DNA of 64,000 bases from Lachnospiraceae bacterium (GTDB lineage Bacteria; Bacillota; Clostridia; Lachnospirales; Lachnospiraceae): contig JAFRSD010000017.1 in NCBI GenBank assembly GCA_017427775.1, forward strand, positions 62,001 to 126,000, written 5' to 3'. Shown here piece after piece: positions 8,445 to 17,774 of the stretch (within the stretch, counting starts at the first letter, position 1; each line of letters begins with the position of its first letter). The position numbers and the translations under genes were made by a program. The notes beneath the pieces are model-generated. The model did not search any database. It was given only the letters and a program-made list of their open reading frames with translations, and had not been told where the DNA came from.

Positions 8445-9212
8445 ATGCAGGATTTGGAAGGAAAGAAAACCGCGCTCGATGACGACGCGGAAATATATAA
8501 AATACACGGGGAACGCGCGGAGGACCGCTCCGCGGGCGAGCACTGGAAGAACCTGGATTCGAAAGGCAAATGGCAATACTTCCGCAACTACTATTTCTGG
8601 AAGACCTTTGTCGGCATTCTGATCCTCGCTCTGCTCGGCTATATCGTTTATAACGCGCTGAAGCCGAAGCCGGAGGAGCTGGCATTTGTCGTGATTCTTG
8701 ACTGCGCGATGGATACCGGAATCGTGGATCAGCAGTTCGAGAAGCTCGTTGAAAAAAGCGGCTACGACACGAAGAAGGCCGAGATCAATTCCGATAAACG
8801 GCTGACCTCCGCGAAGAACAACACGACCGACGTTACGACCATTTCCGCCTATATCTTCGCCGGCGCGATGGATATCATGATCGGTACGGAGGATGCTTTG
8901 AACCACTATGCACAGGAAGGGATCCTGCGCGACCTTTCCACGATTCTTCCGAAAGACATTCTGGACGGCATCCCCGAGGAACAGCGTTTCATATTCCACT
9001 ATGTTCCCGAGAAGGATGACGGCGCGGACGCGGTGGAGCGTGATATATTCATCGGTCTCCGCATGGACAGCACCGAACTTGTAAAAGAAGCCAAATACAC
9101 GACCGGCGACACCGGATTCATTCTCTCGATCGTGGTCAACGGCAAGGAAGACCGGCTCGAAGGAATCTATAAGATCATCCGCGCGCTCTACGACCTTCCG
9201 CAGGTACAATAA
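8445..9212 (+). CDS. Hypothetical single-pass membrane protein
   Basis: 255 residues from the ATG at 8445, which follows AGAGGACGCC; an in-frame TTG further upstream (8424) has no better RBS. The N-terminal 50 residues are charged and cytoplasmic in character and end with 'KWQYFRNYYFWKTF'. One transmembrane helix follows (about residues 55-75, VGILILALLGYIVYNAL), then a roughly 175-residue domain that would lie outside the cell. I do not recognise the domain. The phrase 'IFAGAMDIMIGTEDALNHYAQEG' suggests a fold related to the type 2 periplasmic binding proteins, a weak guess. Confidence 0.6.
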   Translation: MQDLEGKKTALDDDAEIYKIHGERAEDRSAGEHWKNLDSKGKWQYFRNYYFWKTFVGILILALLGYIVYNALKPKPEELAFVVILDCAMDTGIVDQQFEKLVEKSGYDTKKAEINSDKRLTSAKNNTTDVTTISAYIFAGAMDIMIGTEDALNHYAQEGILRDLSTILPKDILDGIPEEQRFIFHYVPEKDDGADAVERDIFIGLRMDSTELVKEAKYTTGDTGFILSIVVNGKEDRLEGIYKIIRALYDLPQVQ

Positions 9213-9226
9213 AAACGATATAAAAT

Positions 9227-9259
9227 AACGGCACGATTGTCAGACAACCGTGCCGTTTT
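9227..9259 (+). terminator. Rho-independent terminator
   Basis: AACGGCACG (9227-9235) pairs with CGTGCCGTT (9249-9257), extended by a further stem with one mismatch, and is followed by a T-run. It lies 15 bases after the stop of the membrane protein gene. Confidence 0.75.
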
Positions 9260-9284
9260 CATTTGCCTTATTCCTGAAGCGGGC

Positions 9285-9368
9285 TCAGAAATTCCCGCCG
9301 TTCCATCCCCAGTCGGATAACGGATGATAGGTTACGTATACCGCTTCACCGGGAATCCCGAGTTCCTT
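9285..9368 (-). pseudogene. Remnant of a tautomerase-family gene (C-terminal 27 codons only)
   Basis: Directly after the stop codon of the ASCH-phosphatase gene, on the same strand and in the same frame, an open stretch encodes 'KELGIPGEAVYVTYHP' followed by 'LSDWGWNGGNF' and a stop. This strongly resembles the C-terminus of 4-oxalocrotonate-tautomerase relatives of the YusQ type, which end in VTYH...WGWNG.NF. There is no start codon and no upstream body, so it appears to be the tail of a deleted gene. Confidence 0.5.
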
Positions 9369-9371
9369 TCA

Positions 9372-10391
9372 CTATATCAGCTTTAACAGTTTACAATTCT
9401 CAATCCCGACGGTCCAGAATTCCTCTAACGGCAAATCCCAAACCTGCACGACAAGACTCATATTCATCGCCCCATGTCCGACAAGAAGAACGTTCTTCCC
9501 TTCCCGCAGTAACGGCTCCACGCGTTCCCTGAGAAATGAACCCGTCCTCTTCAAAAGATCGGTAATGCTTTCGCCGCCTTCCGCCGGGTTTGTGTACGAC
9601 TCCGGATGAAAGAAAAACTCTCTTACGGGACTGGGTTTGTCCGGAATACTGTAGTTATTGGCAGTGCCCTCGCATACGCCGAAAGCCATCTCGGTAAGCC
9701 GGTCATCATATATGACCGGAATATCTCTTCCGGCAAGCAGAAGCTCCGCTGTCTCCCGTGCACGTACGAGTGGGGAGGAAAAGCATATGTCGAACGGTTC
9801 TTCCCGGTACCGCTCCGCGGCTTCGCGGGCCATCTTCCGCCCTTCTTCGTTTAGCGGAATGTCGGTACGCCCCTGCAGGCGGTACTGTGCATTCCAGTCG
9901 GTCTTTCCGTGCCGGATGATATATAAAGCGCCTTGTTTTGGCATGACCGGATAGCTGCCGTCATCCGCAGGAGGATATACCCTTACGAACTCCTCGAAGA
10001 CAACCTTCATGGAATCATCAAAGGAAAGACCCGCTTCCGTCATTTCCTCCGTAAAGAACGCACGGTGTACGTCCTGCCAGTATTGCAGGGAAAGGTCACC
10101 TTCCCCTTCTTTCGCAGCCATCTCCCCGGTAATTTCCGAAAAGGGAACGACCTTCACAAGCCGCGTCTGAATAATACATACGGCGTCTCCTTTGCCGTCC
10201 TCTATGACGCTGTACTCTCCGGGCTGCGGCAGTTCCTCTCCGTCCGCCTCATAAAGCGGATACGCCGAAGAAGTCGCACGCTTTTTTCCGGAAAGGCAAA
10301 GCGCCGCAAGACTGTCCGCGTCATCCCCGAAAGACCAATTCTCATAGGTGCCGGTCAGGCCTGACCGTTCCCACATCCGTTCCGCATTCAT
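9372..10391 (-). CDS. ASCH domain fused to a histidine phosphatase (phosphoglycerate-mutase-like)
   Basis: 339 residues from the ATG at 10391 (RBS GAAAGG, 7-base spacing). Residues 1-140 are a YhfF-type ASCH domain: 'WSFGDDADSLAALCLSGKKRATSS', 'PGEYSVIEDGKG' and 'CIIQTRLVKVVPF', a fold linked to RNA or nucleotide binding. Residues about 150-339 are a histidine phosphatase with catalytic RHGKTDWN, the second Arg in 'SSPLVRARETAELL', an acidic 'LTEMAFGVCEG', and 'LLVGHGAMN' with the second His. Such phosphatases remove phosphate from sugars, nucleotides or cofactors. Fusing the two suggests cleavage of a phosphorylated compound recognised by ASCH, which is an inference. Transcribed after asd but beyond a terminator. 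Confidence 0.85.
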   Translation of the reverse strand: MNAERMWERSGLTGTYENWSFGDDADSLAALCLSGKKRATSSAYPLYEADGEELPQPGEYSVIEDGKGDAVCIIQTRLVKVVPFSEITGEMAAKEGEGDLSLQYWQDVHRAFFTEEMTEAGLSFDDSMKVVFEEFVRVYPPADDGSYPVMPKQGALYIIRHGKTDWNAQYRLQGRTDIPLNEEGRKMAREAAERYREEPFDICFSSPLVRARETAELLLAGRDIPVIYDDRLTEMAFGVCEGTANNYSIPDKPSPVREFFFHPESYTNPAEGGESITDLLKRTGSFLRERVEPLLREGKNVLLVGHGAMNMSLVVQVWDLPLEEFWTVGIENCKLLKLI

Positions 10392-10404
10392 ATCATAACC
10401 TTTC

Positions 10405-10456
10405 AAAAAAGAGGCTTTCCGCACCGCATCACCTGCGGCGGGTCGGCCTCTTTCTC
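10405..10456 (-). terminator. Terminator of asd
   Basis: Read on the minus strand: AAAGAGGC (10446-10453) pairs with GCCTCTTT (10408-10415), with an inner CCGCA/TGCGG hairpin, followed by TTTTTT at 10410-10405. It also overlaps the leader of the ASCH-phosphatase gene. Confidence 0.75.
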
Positions 10457-10457
10457 A

Positions 10458-11555
10458 TTACTTCTTCGTGATGTAACCGAGTGCTACAAGCGTTTCCGCG
10501 GAAAGAACCGCACCGCCTGCCGCGCCTCTCTTCGTATTGTGGGAAAGTCCCACAAACTTCCAGTCATACAGCTTGTCCTCGCGAAGACGTCCCGCGCATA
10601 CTCCCATGCCGCCTTCCGTGTCACGGTCAAGCGCACACTGCGGACGGTTGTCCTCTTCGAAGTACGTGATGAACTGCTTCGGCGCACTCGGGAGTTCGAG
10701 GTCCTGCGGAAGTCCCTTGAAGTTCTTCCATGCCGCAAGGATCTGCTCCTTCGTGGGTTTCTTCTTGAAGTTTACGAATACCGCTGCCGTATGTCCGTCG
10801 GATACCGGTACGCGGATGCACTGCGTCGTGATCACGGGACCTTCCGCCTTCACGATCTGTCCGTTCTCAATATGTCCCCAGATACGAAGCGGCTCCTGCT
10901 CGCTCTTCTCTTCCTCGCCGCCGATGTACGGGATTACGTTGTCGATCATCTCGGGCCAGTCCTTGAACGTCTTGCCGGCGCCGGAGATTGCCTGATACGT
11001 CGTTGCTACGACCTCGGTGGGCTCAAACTCGCGAAGCGCGTGAAGCATGGGCGTGTAACTCTGGATCGAGCAGTTCGGCTTAACCGCTACGAAACCGCGC
11101 TCCGTGCCGAGACGTTTTCTCTGGAACGGAATGATCTCATAATGCTCGGCATTCAGTTCCGGAACTACCATCGGAACGTCGGGCGTCCAACGGTGTGCGC
11201 TGTTGTTTGAAACAACGGGCGTTTCCGTCTTGGCGTATGCTTCCTCAATCGCACGGATCTCGTCCTTGGACATATCCACAGCGGAGAAGACAAAGTCAAC
11301 GCCTGCTGCCACTGCCTCAACCTCGTTTACGTTGCGGACGATCAGCTCCGCTACCGCCTTCGGCATCGGGGTCGTCATCTTCCAGCGGTCGCCTACCGCT
11401 TCCGCATATGTCTTACCCGCACTTCTCGGGCTTGCCGCAACTACGGTAACCTCAAACCACGGATGATTCTCCAACAGAGAGATAAATCTCTGGCCAACCA
11501 TACCGGTTGCGCCGAGAATACCTACTTTAAACTTTTCTTTTACTACGACTGCCAT
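10458..11555 (-). CDS. asd: Aspartate-semialdehyde dehydrogenase (archaeal/fungal-type)
   Basis: 365 residues. It reduces aspartyl-4-phosphate to aspartate semialdehyde with NADPH, the shared step towards lysine/diaminopimelate, threonine and methionine. The N-terminus has the NADP-binding GILGATGMVGQRF; the catalytic cysteine lies in 'VKPNCSIQSY' at about residue 162; 'ISGAGKTFKDWPEM' and 'RVPVSDGHTAAVFV' are typical of the class found in archaea, fungi and many Clostridia. The length fits the family. It is a single-gene unit with its own promoter about 100 bases upstream and a terminator. Confidence 0.95.
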   Translation of the reverse strand: MAVVVKEKFKVGILGATGMVGQRFISLLENHPWFEVTVVAASPRSAGKTYAEAVGDRWKMTTPMPKAVAELIVRNVNEVEAVAAGVDFVFSAVDMSKDEIRAIEEAYAKTETPVVSNNSAHRWTPDVPMVVPELNAEHYEIIPFQRKRLGTERGFVAVKPNCSIQSYTPMLHALREFEPTEVVATTYQAISGAGKTFKDWPEMIDNVIPYIGGEEEKSEQEPLRIWGHIENGQIVKAEGPVITTQCIRVPVSDGHTAAVFVNFKKKPTKEQILAAWKNFKGLPQDLELPSAPKQFITYFEEDNRPQCALDRDTEGGMGVCAGRLREDKLYDWKFVGLSHNTKRGAAGGAVLSAETLVALGYITKK

Positions 11556-11650
11556 TGTCGGACCTCCTGACCGCAGAACCGTCTTTTCTTCCTGATTCGT
11601 TCCGCTGTGTGTTTTTCTACGACGGACATTTGTCCGCGTGAACTTGCCTT

Positions 11651-11679
11651 ATTCTACTCCATGAAAGAGGAAAATGCAA
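11651..11679 (-). promoter_or_regulatory. Promoter of asd
   Basis: Minus strand: TTGCAT (11674-11679), 17-base spacer, TAGAAT (11651-11656). The untranslated leader of about 85 bases contains a small hairpin (CGGACATTTGTCCG). No known riboswitch pattern was recognised. Confidence 0.6.
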
Positions 11680-11710
11680 GTACTTTTTTCACATTTTCCG
11701 AAAAACTTTT

Positions 11711-13078
11711 TTAGCGTAATACAACATCGGAATAATACAGGGGCGTCGTGATGTACAGTGCACGGAGCAGGTCTTCAATGTTGTCAAAGTATGCGCCGTC
11801 ACGCGAACCGGTGTCTTCAAAGGAGCAGTCCACATACTCGTAGTAAGTCTTGCTGCCGTCTTCATCCGCGTAACGCATGTCACAGATGATCATGAAATTC
11901 TCCATCCCTTTCAGGTTGACGGAAATCTGGGAAAGCCGCTGCGTGCTGTCAAGAGACGGTCCATCCTGCCAGTAGAAGAGGTAGATATAATCATCCTGGG
12001 CATTATAAAACTTGAAATATGCCTGCATTTCACATTCTTCGGCTTCACGGTCATCAAGACCTTCATACTGAATTCCGTTACGGTCGAGGATTTCCTTCGT
12101 GTCGCTCCAGGAAAGCTTCCCGAGACCGGCCGACAGTTCACGGATCAGATTGATAAATGCCTCGTCGCGGTTCAGTGCGGTCCTCTTCACACGGCTGTTT
12201 ATCTGCGACGCCAGATATACTTTCACATACTTTCCGGAGAAGCGGGACGCGTACTCCAAAGCGTTGTAGGAAACGCATATCTCACCGATACTGTAAGGGG
12301 CAAATGCGCCGCTGTTGTACCAGATTTCCAGTCCGTCCGCGGTTGCAACATAACCGACGGTACCGTCAGCGATTCCCTCTCTTACGACTTCCTTCCAGTT
12401 CTCATTAAAGTCCGCCGCCGAAGGATGACTCTGGATGCTGACGATGATGTCGTTTGTGAATCCGTCCATGTCACTGATCAACGTGCCGAGTGTAACAGGC
12501 TCGCCGGTCTTCGTATCGAACAGGAAGCCTTCGCGGGACTTATAGGTCAGTGCGCCGAGGTAGGATTCGTCGGTTCTCGTGAAAGCGAACAGCTCCTCAT
12601 CATTTCTGCAGACCTTGACGCGGCTGGTCTTGTACCACTGCGTGTCAAATTTATTCGTTTCACTTTCCAGGATCGTTCTCACCTGTGATCTCAACTCGTC
12701 TGCCGCACGGTAGGTTTTGTGATTCGTGCTGCGGACAGCCCTTGCAAGGTCATCGTATCCTTCCTCCGTAATATAAAGGTAATCGAGATCAGACTCAAAC
12801 GCCGTACCTTCCCCGGTATAAAGATCACTGTAAAAATCGCACCCGTCTCCTGCAGCGATTGCATAAGCGGGACCCTCTTCGATGCCTACAGCCGGTTCCG
12901 GGGTAGGGGTTGCGGTAGGCTCCGCAGTCGGTGTAGGCTCGTCGGTAGGCGTCGGTGCCTCCGTTGCCTTCTTATCGCCTTCGCGGCTCTTTCCTTCCTC
13001 GGGATCCTTCTTCCCGCCGCAGGCGGTAAGACAGAATACCATTGCCGCTATCAAAACCAAACTGACTAATTTCTTCAT
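11711..13078 (-). CDS. DUF3298/RsiV-like lipoprotein, paralogue A
   Basis: 455 residues. The signal peptide ends in the lipobox LTAC; a Pro/Thr/Glu linker covers about residues 40-65. The body has 'DYLYITEEGYDDLARA' early, 'GFLFDTKTGEPVTLGTLISD' centrally and 'ADGLEIWYNSGAFAPYSIG' later. The last two resemble the DUF3298 region found in RsiV and related secreted proteins, where a C-terminal strand motif follows 'L..F'. It shares the same order of motifs with the lipoprotein at 15266-16678, so the two arose by duplication. Function unknown; the anchor and linker place it outside the membrane. Confidence 0.65.
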   Translation of the reverse strand: MKKLVSLVLIAAMVFCLTACGGKKDPEEGKSREGDKKATEAPTPTDEPTPTAEPTATPTPEPAVGIEEGPAYAIAAGDGCDFYSDLYTGEGTAFESDLDYLYITEEGYDDLARAVRSTNHKTYRAADELRSQVRTILESETNKFDTQWYKTSRVKVCRNDEELFAFTRTDESYLGALTYKSREGFLFDTKTGEPVTLGTLISDMDGFTNDIIVSIQSHPSAADFNENWKEVVREGIADGTVGYVATADGLEIWYNSGAFAPYSIGEICVSYNALEYASRFSGKYVKVYLASQINSRVKRTALNRDEAFINLIRELSAGLGKLSWSDTKEILDRNGIQYEGLDDREAEECEMQAYFKFYNAQDDYIYLFYWQDGPSLDSTQRLSQISVNLKGMENFMIICDMRYADEDGSKTYYEYVDCSFEDTGSRDGAYFDNIEDLLRALYITTPLYYSDVVLR

Positions 13079-13102
13079 AATACCGAAAAATCCTTTCTTT
13101 CC

Positions 13103-14074
13103 TCAAGCATTACGCTCTTTATCTAAGTACTCCGAGAGTAACTTATGCAGTTCTTCATATCCGGTAATCTCGTTGGCCGTGCGCCGTAACGTTGCCGAGT
13201 CCGGATAACCGGCAAAATACCATGCCACATGGCTGCGCATCGCAGGCATCGCACGCCGTTCGCCGTACCGTTCAATCGCCATCCGTGCATGCCGGAGCGC
13301 CATCCCGCACACTTCCGAAACCTGTGGCTTATCGGGAACAGGACTTCCCGATAATGCGGCCGCGCACTGCGCGAAGATCCACGGATTGCCTCTTGCCGCC
13401 CGCGCAATCATGATGCAGTCAACGCCCGTTTCCGCCTTCATACGGAGTGCTTTTTCGGGGCTGTTTACGTCCCCGCTTCCGATCACGGGGATTGATACCG
13501 CTTCCTTCACTCTGCGGATGCAGTCCCAGTCCGCGGTTCCGCCGTAGTATTCGCCCCGCAGCCTTCCGTGCACGGCAATCGCGGATGCGCCTGCCGCTTC
13601 GCAGATCTTTGCTACTTCCACGGCGTTATCCCGGTCAAAGCCCTTTCGGATCTTTACCAACACGGGTTTCTTCTGTGCTTTGACCATGGCTTCCACAATC
13701 CTGCCGATCCGTTCCGGATCCTTCATCAACGCGGAACCCTCCCCGTTATTGACCACTTTCGGAACCGGGCAGCCCATATTTATGTCAAAAAAATCAAACG
13801 ACCTGTCTTCAAGACGGGCCGCCTGATCCGCCATGATTGCCGGATCGCTTCCGAACAGCTGGAGTGCGATCGGATGCTCCTCCTCTGACGTACCGAGCAA
13901 TTCCTCGGTATTCCGGTTATTGTACATAACGCCTTTCGCGCTGACCATTTCCGTATAGAGAAGCCCCGCTCCCTGTTCTTTGCATAACAATCGAAACGGT
14001 AAATCGGTCACTCCGGCCATCGGCCCGAGTGCCAGTTCGGTTTTAACAATTACGTCTCCGATGCGAAAACTCAT
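13103..14074 (-). CDS. dusB: tRNA-dihydrouridine synthase
   Basis: 323 residues. It reduces uridines in the D-loop of tRNA using FMN and NADPH. The barrel starts with '[13 protein letters not shown]', carries the catalytic cysteine in '[19 protein letters not shown]', and has '[10 protein letters not shown]', 'AIAVHGRLR' and the flavin phosphate site '[14 protein letters not shown]...[13 protein letters not shown]'. The closing helical domain follows. Its ATG overlaps the stop of coaX (ATGA), so the two are translated together. The DusB subgroup is the best match among bacterial Dus proteins. Confidence 0.93.
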   Translation of the reverse strand: MSFRIGDVIVKTELALGPMAGVTDLPFRLLCKEQGAGLLYTEMVSAKGVMYNNRNTEELLGTSEEEHPIALQLFGSDPAIMADQAARLEDRSFDFFDINMGCPVPKVVNNGEGSALMKDPERIGRIVEAMVKAQKKPVLVKIRKGFDRDNAVEVAKICEAAGASAIAVHGRLRGEYYGGTADWDCIRRVKEAVSIPVIGSGDVNSPEKALRMKAETGVDCIMIARAARGNPWIFAQCAAALSGSPVPDKPQVSEVCGMALRHARMAIERYGERRAMPAMRSHVAWYFAGYPDSATLRRTANEITGYEELHKLLSEYLDKERNA

Positions 14075-14868
14075 GCTTTTCCCTTTCGCTTCGGCTGTCT
14101 TTCATAGATGATCTGAAGTCCCTTCAGGGTAAGGTCCGGATCATACACGTCTATCATGTCGGTTTCTTCGGAAATGATCCTTCCGAGGCCGCCGGTCGCA
14201 ACAACCTTCATCTCGCTGAGTCCGGCCTCCTCTTTCACCTTTTTAATGATGTATTCCGTCTGTCCGATGCAACCGTACACGAGACCGGCCTGCATGCTGG
14301 ATGTCGTATCTCTCGCAAGGATGCTTTCCGGCTTCTCGATTGCGATTTCCGGAAGCTTCGCGGTCTCATTCCAAAGCGCGTTTGCGCAGATCCGGATGCC
14401 GGGGCTCGTGATACCGGTCTCGAAGACGCATCCCGGCAATACAAGATCGTACGTCGTCGCCGTACCGAAATCGATAACCATGACCGGAGACCCGTACAAT
14501 TCATACCCTGCCACGCAGTCCACGACACGGTCCGCGCCGAGCTCCTTCGGGTTCGCCATGTTGATCCGAAGTCCGGTCTTCATGCCCGCGCTTACGACGA
14601 TTGGCGTGCGGTTCAGATATTTGATGATACCGGAATTCAGCGAGTACATGATCCCGGGAACAACCGAAGCCACAATGACGTCCTGCAGATCGTCGGGCGT
14701 GAAGCCCTTGCCCTGCAGAAGCGACGTGATCCAGACACCGAACTCGTCGCTCGTGCGCTGCATCTTGGTCGTCATACGGAACGTCTTTAACAGTTCCTTT
14801 CCCTGAAATACGCCAAATGTGATATTAGTATTACCGACATCGATTCCGAGCAGTAATTTTTTCTCCAT
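14071..14868 (-). CDS. coaX: Type III pantothenate kinase
   Basis: 265 residues. It phosphorylates pantothenate, the first step of coenzyme A synthesis. The ASKHA-fold phosphate motifs are present: '[16 protein letters not shown]' at the N-terminus, '[16 protein letters not shown]' and '[13 protein letters not shown]' in the middle, and 'VVATGGLGR' near the end. The length is usual for CoaX. It is followed by dusB with a 4-base overlap; this coaX-dus pairing is common in Firmicutes. Confidence 0.95.
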   Translation of the reverse strand: MEKKLLLGIDVGNTNITFGVFQGKELLKTFRMTTKMQRTSDEFGVWITSLLQGKGFTPDDLQDVIVASVVPGIMYSLNSGIIKYLNRTPIVVSAGMKTGLRINMANPKELGADRVVDCVAGYELYGSPVMVIDFGTATTYDLVLPGCVFETGITSPGIRICANALWNETAKLPEIAIEKPESILARDTTSSMQAGLVYGCIGQTEYIIKKVKEEAGLSEMKVVATGGLGRIISEETDMIDVYDPDLTLKGLQIIYERQPKRKGKA

Positions 14869-14904
14869 ATTTCATCCTCCCGATTCAAAATCCGGCCGGT
14901 GCCG

Positions 14905-15237
14905 TCACTCCCCGTCTTCTCCGAGGAAAAATACCCTGAAATACATCTCGAGCGACTCCAGAAACTCCCGTTGTTCCGATTGGAGCTTCTTGATCTCAAG
15001 AGCGCTGCCGATCTCGTCGAACATCGCATCCGCTTCGTTCGCTGATACCGAAAATTCCAGATTCCCGTTCTCGTCGTATTCGAGCATCAGCCGTCCGCCC
15101 ACCTTTTCCGTAAAGAAAACGCACATGATCTTCAGCTGGTCTTTTACATCCTGCGGCAGATTGTCAAAGTCCGGATTCAGATAAAACAGTTTTTCATAAG
15201 AACTTGCTCCGCAGAGCACGACTTTATCCTGATACAT
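14905..15237 (-). CDS. Small conserved hypothetical protein (probably DUF6145)
   Basis: 110 residues, no signal peptide or membrane segment. It begins 'MYQDKVVLCGASSYEKLFY', followed by 'LPQDVKDQLKIMCVFFTEKV', a predicted two-layer alpha/beta domain and an acidic helix at the end. I recall similar small proteins from Lachnospiraceae classified as DUF6145, but this cannot be checked here. It lies 36 bases upstream of coaX in the same direction, so it is probably cotranscribed. Confidence 0.6.
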   Translation of the reverse strand: MYQDKVVLCGASSYEKLFYLNPDFDNLPQDVKDQLKIMCVFFTEKVGGRLMLEYDENGNLEFSVSANEADAMFDEIGSALEIKKLQSEQREFLESLEMYFRVFFLGEDGE

Positions 15238-15265
15238 GCCTTATTCCTTCCCAAACGCATTCCGC

Positions 15266-16678
15266 TTAATACTTCGTTCTTCGGATGTCGTCATAGTAGC
15301 ACGGCATCGTGATGATCATGACGTCCATCGCATCCCCGTCATACAAGACCTTCGCGGCGTCACGCTTTCCGTCGAAGGAACAGTCGATGATCTGATACAC
15401 GGGCTTACCGTCCTCACCGGCGTCGATCAGCAGGAAGAACTCATAGTCTTCGAACTGAATCGAAATCGAATTCATGATCTGGCGGCTTTCATAATCGTTT
15501 TTATCCTCCGGCCAGAAGAAAATGTAAAACCGATCATTGAATTCGGGATCATAAAAGATCGCGTAAGCATCCGACTCAAACTCGGCACCTTTCTTTTCGT
15601 CGTACCCTTCAAAGGCGACTCCCTTCTTCGTCAGATAATCCGCCAGGTCCTGCCAATAGTATTTTCCGAGTCCGTCGCGAACACCGTAATACAGATCACG
15701 GTACATTTCCGAACGCATAAAGCCCCAGTCGCTGATGTTTCCGATCAGTCCTTCCACCCCACTCGGCTTCTTCTCATAAGAGCCGTATGCACCGATCATT
15801 TCGGTCGCAAAACGGGTGTAATACTTCTCTACCGGGTACTCGACGCATACTTCTCCGACAACATACGGAGCCAGAGCGCCGTTGTTGCACCAGATTTCCA
15901 GTCCGTCATCGGTCGGAACCCAGCCGATCGTGCCCTCCGCGACTGCTTCGCGGATGCGGTCCTGCCAGTTCTCCCAATAGCCGTACTCGTTCTCATATGC
16001 TCCGAACAGTACGAGAACATCCTCCGCAAATCCCTTCATATCGGAGATCATCGAAGAAAGATCCATCTGCTCGCCGGTCTCCGTATTGTAAACGTAACCT
16101 TTGTGCGACCAGTAATTCTGCGCCCCTCCGAGATAGGAGTCCGTGGCGCGCGTATATGCGAACACCTTTGAGTCGTTCCGGGTCACTTCGATATAGCTTG
16201 TCTCATACCATTTGGCGCTGAATTCATACGTAACCTGGTCAAGCAGCTCGGCTGCGGAACCACGAACCCGATCGCTTGTGTTATAAGCTTCCAGATTCTG
16301 CGCACGGATCGATTTCGCCAACTCGTCGAACCCCGTCTCCGTAATGTACAGATAATCGACTTCCGCGTCAAATGCGGGCCCGTCCCCGGTATAATAATCC
16401 GAATAGCGGTCGCACCCGTCTCCCCTTGCAATAACGTAGGCGGGGCCTTCCGTAACGTCGGGTACCGGAAGCATGACCGGCTCCGCGGTCGGCGTCGTAA
16501 CCGGTCCGTCGGTCGGCGTCGGAGTTTCCGTAGGGGTTGCCTCAACGGTCGGCGTCACCGTTACGTTGTTCTTCTCACGTGCCTTTCCGCTCTTTGCTCC
16601 GTTGTCATCACTACCGCAAGCGGTGATGCCCAACACCATCACGATCACCAAAAAGATACTTCCTATCTTCTTCAGCAT
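15266..16678 (-). CDS. DUF3298/RsiV-like lipoprotein, paralogue B
   Basis: 470 residues. Lipobox ITAC after a hydrophobic signal, then a linker with repeated 'PTPTDGPVTTPTAEP'-type sequence. The body parallels the lipoprotein at 11711-13078 from start to end: 'GPAYVIARGDGCDRYSDYYT', 'DYLYITETGFDELAKS', 'GEQMDLSSMISDMKGFAEDV' and 'DGLEIWCNNGALAPYVVGEV'. It lies 10 bases downstream of argF on the same strand. Predicted to be anchored outside the membrane; the role is unknown. Confidence 0.65.
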   Translation of the reverse strand: MLKKIGSIFLVIVMVLGITACGSDDNGAKSGKAREKNNVTVTPTVEATPTETPTPTDGPVTTPTAEPVMLPVPDVTEGPAYVIARGDGCDRYSDYYTGDGPAFDAEVDYLYITETGFDELAKSIRAQNLEAYNTSDRVRGSAAELLDQVTYEFSAKWYETSYIEVTRNDSKVFAYTRATDSYLGGAQNYWSHKGYVYNTETGEQMDLSSMISDMKGFAEDVLVLFGAYENEYGYWENWQDRIREAVAEGTIGWVPTDDGLEIWCNNGALAPYVVGEVCVEYPVEKYYTRFATEMIGAYGSYEKKPSGVEGLIGNISDWGFMRSEMYRDLYYGVRDGLGKYYWQDLADYLTKKGVAFEGYDEKKGAEFESDAYAIFYDPEFNDRFYIFFWPEDKNDYESRQIMNSISIQFEDYEFFLLIDAGEDGKPVYQIIDCSFDGKRDAAKVLYDGDAMDVMIITMPCYYDDIRRTKY

Positions 16679-16688
16679 ATCCGTTCTC

Positions 16689-17693
16689 CTAGAATTTCAG
16701 TTCTTCCTCACTGAGCGTTGCGAACATCACTGCCTTGATGGTATGCATACGGTTCTCGGCCTCGTCGAAAACCTTGCTGTATTTGGATTCGAATACTTCG
16801 TCGGTAACTTCCATCTCATTCAGACCGAACTTTTCACTGATCTTCTGGCCGATGCCGGTATTGAGGTCGTGGAAACTCGGCAGACAGTGCAGAAAGATCG
16901 CGTCGTCCGCGGCGTTCTCCATGCACTTCATATTAACCTGATAAGGAAGCAGGTCGTGGATACGCTCGTTCCAGACCTCGTCGGGCTCGCCCATGGATAC
17001 CCATACATCGGTGGAAATGACGTCAGCGTCCTTCGTTCCTTCCATAACGTCCTTGGTAAATGTGAGAATCGCGCCGGACTGCTTCGCATATCCTTCGCAA
17101 ACCTTACGGAGCTCTTCGTTCGGCCAGTATTTCTTCGGTGCGCAGCATACGAAATGAAGACCGAGCTTGCTGCATACGATCATCAGCGAATTGCCGGTAT
17201 TGTAGCGCGCGTCTCCGAGATAAGCGAACTTAATGCCCTTCAGACGGCCGAAATGATCCCGTACGGTCAGCATGTCGGCAAGCATCTGCGTCGGATGATA
17301 CTCGTTCGTCAGTCCGTTCCAAACCGGAACACCCGAATACTTCGCGAGTGTCTCAACAATCTCCTGGCCGTAGCCGCGGTACTCGATTCCGTCGAACATT
17401 CTGCCTAGCACGCGTGCGGTATCGGCAATGCTTTCCTTCTTTCCGATCTGCGATGCGGACGGATCCAGATATGTCGTTCCCATGCCGAGATCATGCGCGG
17501 CAACTTCAAAGGAACAGCGCGTTCTCGTGCTGGTCTTCTCGAAAATAAGCGCGATATTCTTGCCTTCGCAGCCGGTCACGCGGATGCGGTTCTTCTTTCT
17601 TCTGCGAAGTTCCTCCGCCAGATCGAGAAACTCGATGATCTCCTCCGGCGTATAATCTTTCAATGTCAGAAATGATCTTCCCTTAATATTCAT
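16689..17693 (-). CDS. argF: Ornithine carbamoyltransferase
   Basis: 334 residues. It makes citrulline from ornithine and carbamoyl phosphate (arginine synthesis, or in reverse in the deiminase pathway). The carbamoyl phosphate loop '[15 protein letters not shown]' is at about residue 52; '[11 protein letters not shown]' and the ornithine site 'HCLPSFHD' are present; 'DVWVSMGE' and '[10 protein letters not shown]' complete the family pattern. The ATG at 17693 follows GGAGGTAAGGAA. A GGGGAGCAGTTCCCC hairpin lies directly upstream of the RBS (17719-17735). Confidence 0.95.
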   Translation of the reverse strand: MNIKGRSFLTLKDYTPEEIIEFLDLAEELRRRKKNRIRVTGCEGKNIALIFEKTSTRTRCSFEVAAHDLGMGTTYLDPSASQIGKKESIADTARVLGRMFDGIEYRGYGQEIVETLAKYSGVPVWNGLTNEYHPTQMLADMLTVRDHFGRLKGIKFAYLGDARYNTGNSLMIVCSKLGLHFVCCAPKKYWPNEELRKVCEGYAKQSGAILTFTKDVMEGTKDADVISTDVWVSMGEPDEVWNERIHDLLPYQVNMKCMENAADDAIFLHCLPSFHDLNTGIGQKISEKFGLNEMEVTDEVFESKYSKVFDEAENRMHTIKAVMFATLSEEELKF

Positions 17694-17774
17694 TTCCTTA
17701 CCTCCTGTATGGTATTTCGGGGAACTGCTCCCCGATAATGTCCTTTGTTCCCGGGCAGACCGCCCGCCTGTTTT

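Noticed and set aside
11556..11710. Lysine riboswitch before asd
   Set aside because: The leader is only about 85 bases and has none of the conserved lysine-element motifs.
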